Origin: Thuidium tamariscinum
Taxonomy: Eukaryota; Streptophyta; Bryopsida; Hypnales; Thuidiaceae
Length of the DNA: 64,000 nt
NCBI GenBank assembly: GCA_947034885.2
Contig: OX344751.2
Span: 16,058,001 to 16,122,000 of the forward strand
Reading direction: 5' to 3'
The position numbers were made by a program, and so were the translations under genes. Below are positions 59,442-64,000 of the stretch, in pieces. Every line of letters begins with the position of its first letter. Within the stretch, counting starts at the first letter, position 1. Under the pieces are notes generated by a model. It made no database searches and was not told the DNA's origin. It saw only the letters and a program-made list of their open reading frames with translations.

Positions 59442-62400
59442 ATGTCCTCATCAAAATTCCACCTCTTTTTTGACATTAGATCTCTTACACAACAATTAAA
59501 CACTTATAAATCACACTTATATACACACAAACACATTATACTTGTTAGCAACCATATTCAAATACTTAGTAAAATTTGTCAACACTTTAAAGTAAAATTG
59601 AAAACCACCTATCTTATTCCAAAACACCAGAAATTCCCTTTGTACATTACAATGCTTTTATGTGGTGATATAGAAACTAACCTGGGACCCATACCCGATA
59701 TACTTACCACCCACCCACCTTCACATAAAAATAGATATAAAATGTATTTTATAATATGCACAATAAAACTACAACCCGAATACCAACATTTAGCAAAACT
59801 ATTCTCACCCATAATAAACATTACACACCCTCACCACAATGACATTACCATAAATTACCCTTACATATCACAATACATTCATCAAAACCAACACCACCCA
59901 CCACCAAGACTTTTATTCGCACTTATTACCACAATTAGCCCACAATTAGAGACATGTAACCATCTATTAAGACAAACATCAATCCCAGACTGGACCACAC
60001 TATTACTTGAAAAAATGGCCCTCTTACAAAATCCACCAGAAAGACATATCACAACACCACACCCATACATTCAATTTAAAAATCTACACCAAGATATCAT
60101 TACACCTTCCAACTCCATTCACAAAGAAATGTATAATTTCATTAAACAAACGCCTACAACACCAACCTTACAAATTATGCTCAACAAATTCCCATACCTA
60201 CCTGAGAAACTACTTCTAGAAGCATTGAAATGCAAAGACGCTTTGATAGAATACTCCCACCCCACTCCTCTACCCAATTTATCAAGCACAAATACTACAA
60301 ATACACAAACTACTAACTTCAATACATACATGACCACATGGAACGCCGCATCAATCAACACAGCCTTACCAAGCCTCCAACACCTAACATCACATACACC
60401 AACTATTCCTGCAATAATAACAATACAAGAAACCAAAATAACTGCAACAAAATCCACAAGATACATCGAAAATTTATTTCCACAATATAAGTTAATATTT
60501 AATAATACGCATTCATTAACTAGATGTATGCAACAAAGACGACCATATACACCAGGACGGGGTGGACTCCTTACACTAATAAATAAAAAATATGCATACC
60601 CAGGAAACATTACCAAAATTCCAACTCCAGCTGAATTTTCACCATATTTACAAATTATAAAAATCAACAATCACCCTTTACAACCATGGCTACTACTCCA
60701 CATGTACATGCCATCACACACAGATGATTTACAATTGATACCCAAAATTCAACAATGTATAAGTCAACAAATCTCCCTACACTTACAACACACTTATATT
60801 CTATGTGGAGATTTCAACAGAGACATTGCCCTCATTGGTAAACAAAATGAATTTAACATAACTTCGCCACAAACAGAAGACATAGAATGGCGTACATTTA
60901 CAGACAGCCAGCAACTCACATATATACCTACTAACAGCCCTTTTTCTAGACAAGGTGGCCACAACTATACTCAAACTAGTCTAATAGATGGTTACTACAT
61001 AAATACACCTAATTCTACTTTATACACAGCAACCACAAATCATAACCACAACCTCAATTCAGACCATTCACCAGTAACATTACATATACCACCAAATACA
61101 TTACTAGCCAGACCTACAACACCAATAATAAATAAACCACCACGAATATTAAACCCTATTCCCCAAGAAAATATAGAAAGATTTAAAACAAATTTTTTTG
61201 AGGAATACTCAATGCAAATAAATGAACTAACCACCATTCTTACAAACGAAAATATAACAAACCACCAATGGCATGAAGCATGTAAAACCTTAGACCACCT
61301 CATACAAAGTATATCCAATAAAATACTCAAAAACTGTAGTGCACCACCATTGCCCCATCTAACAAACCGTACAGCCCAACAAGGTGGCTTTTTACCAAGA
61401 AAAACACAAAAAAAATGGAAAGCTCACCTTTCTACTTACCACCTGATCAGGAAGGCAATCTACATATCCAAACACACAACAAATTGGATAACCCACCCAA
61501 TAATACAAGAAATACGTAACCACAACAACGCCCACATCCCACTACCTGAAATACATGGTACAAACCACCAAGAATGGATTAACACCATAGCAAACCTAGC
61601 CAAAAATGCAAACATACAAGCTCGTAAAATAACTACACAATATACTCAAAACTGCATCAAAAAGGCAATCTCAAAATACAGACAACTATATGAAAAAAGT
61701 CCCAAAAAAATAAATAAATAAATATTCAAAAGCCAAAATACCCCCTCACTAGATTGCATTTTGGATAGACAAAACAACTTATTGACCAACCTTCAAGACA
61801 TTGCCAATGAAATACACACTCAACAATCAATTAATAATAGCCCTACAGTTCCAACATGCTATTTTCTACCAGAACACCTACCACATTGCACATGCGCAGT
61901 GAGACAATACCCTTGGCATGACTTAAATGGCTTTGTTATAGACAAACGTGGAACCCCGGATACTCCTTTACATACTTACTTCACTAAAGAAACGTATGAC
62001 ATATGTTTAAAACACTTATCCAATAATAAAACCCCTGGTCCAGACTCAATTCCAAATATAATCCTTAAAAATATGCTTCAATGTTTTCAAAACCTCCTTT
62101 TTCTATTCTTCAAACATTGTTATAAACACTAACAAATCCCATCATCATGGAAAACTAGTCTAACTATATTACTTTACAAAAAAGGTGATTCTTCTCAATT
62201 ATCAAACCATAGACCAATTGCACTTGCAAACACCATCTACAAATTTTTTACTAGTACTCTCACTTTAACCCTTTCAAACTATGGTGAAAAATACCAAATC
62301 CTCCATGATAGCCAAGAAGGATTTAGACAAGAACGTAGCACGTCACGACAACTACAACTTCTTATAGCAGCTCTAGAAGATGCACGTTTCACTAATCAAG

Positions 62401-64000
62401 ACATTTACATATTATATATAGACTTCAAAAACGCTTTTGGTTCCATAGACCACGCAAGGCTCTTGGCTATAATGTCAGACCTTGGATATCCAAAAGACGC
62501 AGTAGCATTAATAGGAAATATTTACTCAAACTCCACTACAATTTTTACAGGAGAGTATTTTGGTAAAACTAAACCAATACAAATACAAAGAGGAACCATC
62601 CAAGGTGATACACTCAGTCCATACCTTTTCCTTATTTTTCTTGAACCACTACTTAGATGGCTCCAAATAGGTAATAATGGCTACAACTTTGGTACATCCC
62701 AGATAACTATAAATTCTTCAGCATATGCAGATGACTTAGCAGCTACATCAAATAATCCCCAATCACTCCAATCTCAATTAAATAAACTAGATAAATACTG
62801 TGAATGGGCAGGAATGGATTTAGGAGTACCAAAATGCGCAATCACTGGATGCCCAAATAAATCAAAAACAAAACCAGACATCTTTAAAACTCAAATACTC
62901 AACATGAACATTAGCTATAGAAACCAACAAATACTGGTTTTACACCAACACGAACCCTACCCGTATTTAGGAATACAACTAATACCTTCTCTAAAATAGA
63001 AACTACAAACTCATATCACCACTAAAAAGGTAACAGATCAATGTGCACAACTTACTAAGTGCCCAACTACAATAAAACAAAAAATCAATATGGTTGACAC
63101 TGTAATTAGAGCAGGTATAGCCTATAGTTTCTATGTAGTGCCATATTCGCTACCAACAATTAAAAAACTTGATAAAAAGATCATTGGAATTCAGAAAACT
63201 ATATGTGGATTACCAAAATGCACTGCCAACGTAATAGCACAACTTCCACACGAATTTTTTGGACTTGAAGCCTTCTCTCTTAAAAATGCATACCTACATT
63301 GCATTAGTGAACAACTTAGAAATGCCCTAAACGATTCAGGAAGACTAGGTATAATATATAGAGGACTCACCCACCATATACTGGCCAAGTATGGAGGGGC
63401 AGAAAACATTCCAAGAATCAAACAACAAGATTGTGTCAGATCACCTACAACAAGGACCCTCTTTCTTCTAAAGCATGAAGCAAACATTCACCTCATGAGT
63501 GTAATAGAAAACTTTCAACTACATCCAACAGAACTTGAAAAAGAATGGATGTCACAAACTACTCTTATTCTACCACATATAAATTCCAAACTTTCCTTTA
63601 AAATGCTACATAAACTTCTTTTACATAACATATATAAAATTAAACACATTACACTTCCAAATGGTACAAATTTAATGTCACCTCAAGACTTCAAAATATA
63701 CTACAAAACTCCAACCAAAATTGAAAAAGCTGCTTTAAATATAGCTGAACAGCTTTTCTGTTACCTAAAATGTACACCTGAATGTTTACAACCTTGTCCA
63801 AGACACCCGCTACCAAGAACTCTAAGAGCACAATACATTTCAGATAACCGAGATTTAATTCCCAGGACTTCATATAACCCTCCACATCCACCACCAGTAC
63901 AAATACCACCACAACAAAATCCACCCCTACATATTCAAAACAACCCACTTAGCTTTCCCATATATATTATAATAGATCATCAAATCAAAGAGATCAAAGA
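59442..64000 (+). pseudogene. LINE ORF2 (APE endonuclease and reverse transcriptase), three in-frame stops, open at the window edge
   Basis: One reading frame from ATG 59442 to the edge, with stops at 61719 (TAA), 62130 (TAA) and 62997 (TAG) and no frameshift. Residues 1-295 precede the endonuclease and begin with a 2A-like motif (GDIETNLGP, 59664-59690). The endonuclease runs from TTWNAASINTAL (about residue 296) through IQETK, GGLLTLINKKYA, ILCGDFNRD and NSDHSPVTLHIP, the full set of APE-type motifs. The reverse transcriptase has LYKKGD, NHRPIALANTIYK, ILYIDFKNAFGSIDH, GTIQGDTLSPYLFLIF, YADD (near 62724) and YLGIQL, so the catalytic aspartates are intact. Downstream the frame continues about 330 codons into a Pro/His-rich stretch. 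The sense strand is extremely poor in G. The stops at CAC-TAA-CAA and AAA-TAG-AAA suit former Gln or Lys codons. Confidence 0.88.
59664..59690 (+). other. 2A-like ribosome-skipping motif at the start of LINE ORF2, one residue off consensus
   Basis: The codons read LLC-GDIETNLGP-IPD. The 2A consensus is DxExNPGP, with cleavage before the last proline. Only the first proline differs (CTG leucine, one C-to-T step from CCG). GDIETNPGP-type 2A motifs are known at the N-termini of ORF2 in several non-LTR retrotransposons, so I infer a decayed 2A rather than chance. With leucine in that place skipping is expected to fail in this copy. Confidence 0.6.

Larger units (their letters stand above)
55035..64000 (+). 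mobile_element. Long LINE (non-LTR retrotransposon), 3' end beyond the window
   Basis: From about 55500 the plus strand is rich in C and poor in G and leads without a break in orientation into ORF1 (57619), ORF2 (59442) and the window edge. The left limit is uncertain: a change of composition at 55034 is the outer bound. A 5' region of over 2 kb with 21-base repeats (55995-56165) and CACC-rich degenerate repeats precedes ORF1. Endonuclease of the APE type plus reverse transcriptase define a two-ORF LINE. One in-frame stop in ORF1 and three in ORF2, with no frameshift that I can see, mark a fairly young but dead copy. I cannot assign the clade; an L1-like or Dualen-like plant lineage is possible. 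Confidence 0.8.

Noticed and set aside
58450-62999. Reassigned TAA/TAG codons (as in some green algae) to explain the stops in the LINE
   Set aside because: The F-box gene here ends at TAA and other host genes end at TGA in normal places; four stops over 6.2 kb are simply decay.
1-64000. CRISPR arrays, rRNA and tRNA genes, bacterial-type operons
   Set aside because: No regularly spaced identical repeats with unique spacers, no rRNA core sequences and no convincing tRNA A/B boxes with cloverleaf were seen; gene structure is eukaryotic.

Overview
The window looks like nuclear DNA of a land plant with a large, repeat-rich genome. The grounds are: spliced genes with short GT-AG introns (about 75-290 bases), a SOSEKI polarity gene, a subfamily XI LRR receptor kinase, an F-box gene, and a dense load of copia, CACTA, mariner-like, TTAA-type and LINE elements. 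Genes sit in islands that are visibly richer in G+C, separated by very A+T-rich DNA. The sequence alone does not settle the lineage; the short introns and repeat families would fit a non-seed plant, but that is a guess.

Layout. 1-3530: gene island with the SOSEKI gene on the minus strand, its 3' part beyond the left edge. 3531-14700: A+T-rich spacer holding a minisatellite, a 1.45-1.85 kb tandem duplication, a large fold-back element and several small DNA transposons. 14706-23400: a decayed copia retrotransposon on the minus strand that has received five later insertions. 23401-30360: spacer with tandem repeats, one copy of a Mutator-like repeat (E1) and one copy of a dispersed 1.6 kb repeat. 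30393-36470: gene island with two minus-strand genes head to tail, an unrecognised 281-residue membrane protein gene followed after 89 bases by a HAESA/CEPR-like receptor kinase of 1125 residues. 36657-44400: spacer with the second Mutator-like copy (E2) and fold-back or tandem modules. 44667-48880: gene island with an F-box gene (388-residue model, minus strand). 48890-55034: spacer with another small transposon and an inverted copy of the 1.6 kb repeat. 55035-64000: a long LINE on the plus strand, open at the right edge, with a 21-base repeat and a small element in its 5' region, ORF1 with an RRM-like part and coiled coil, and ORF2 with endonuclease and reverse transcriptase.

The host genes are not an operon and share no obvious pathway, though SOSEKI proteins (cell polarity), LRR receptor kinases (peptide perception) and F-box proteins (ubiquitin ligase adaptors) all act in development. 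The most unusual items are: a small-transposon family with ~722-754 base copies, 20-30 base inverted repeats and a 4-base target duplication seen in four independent copies; a LINE ORF2 that opens with a slightly decayed 2A-like motif; and two halves of one transposon insertion that now lie on either side of the receptor-kinase block, with the matching empty site elsewhere in the window.
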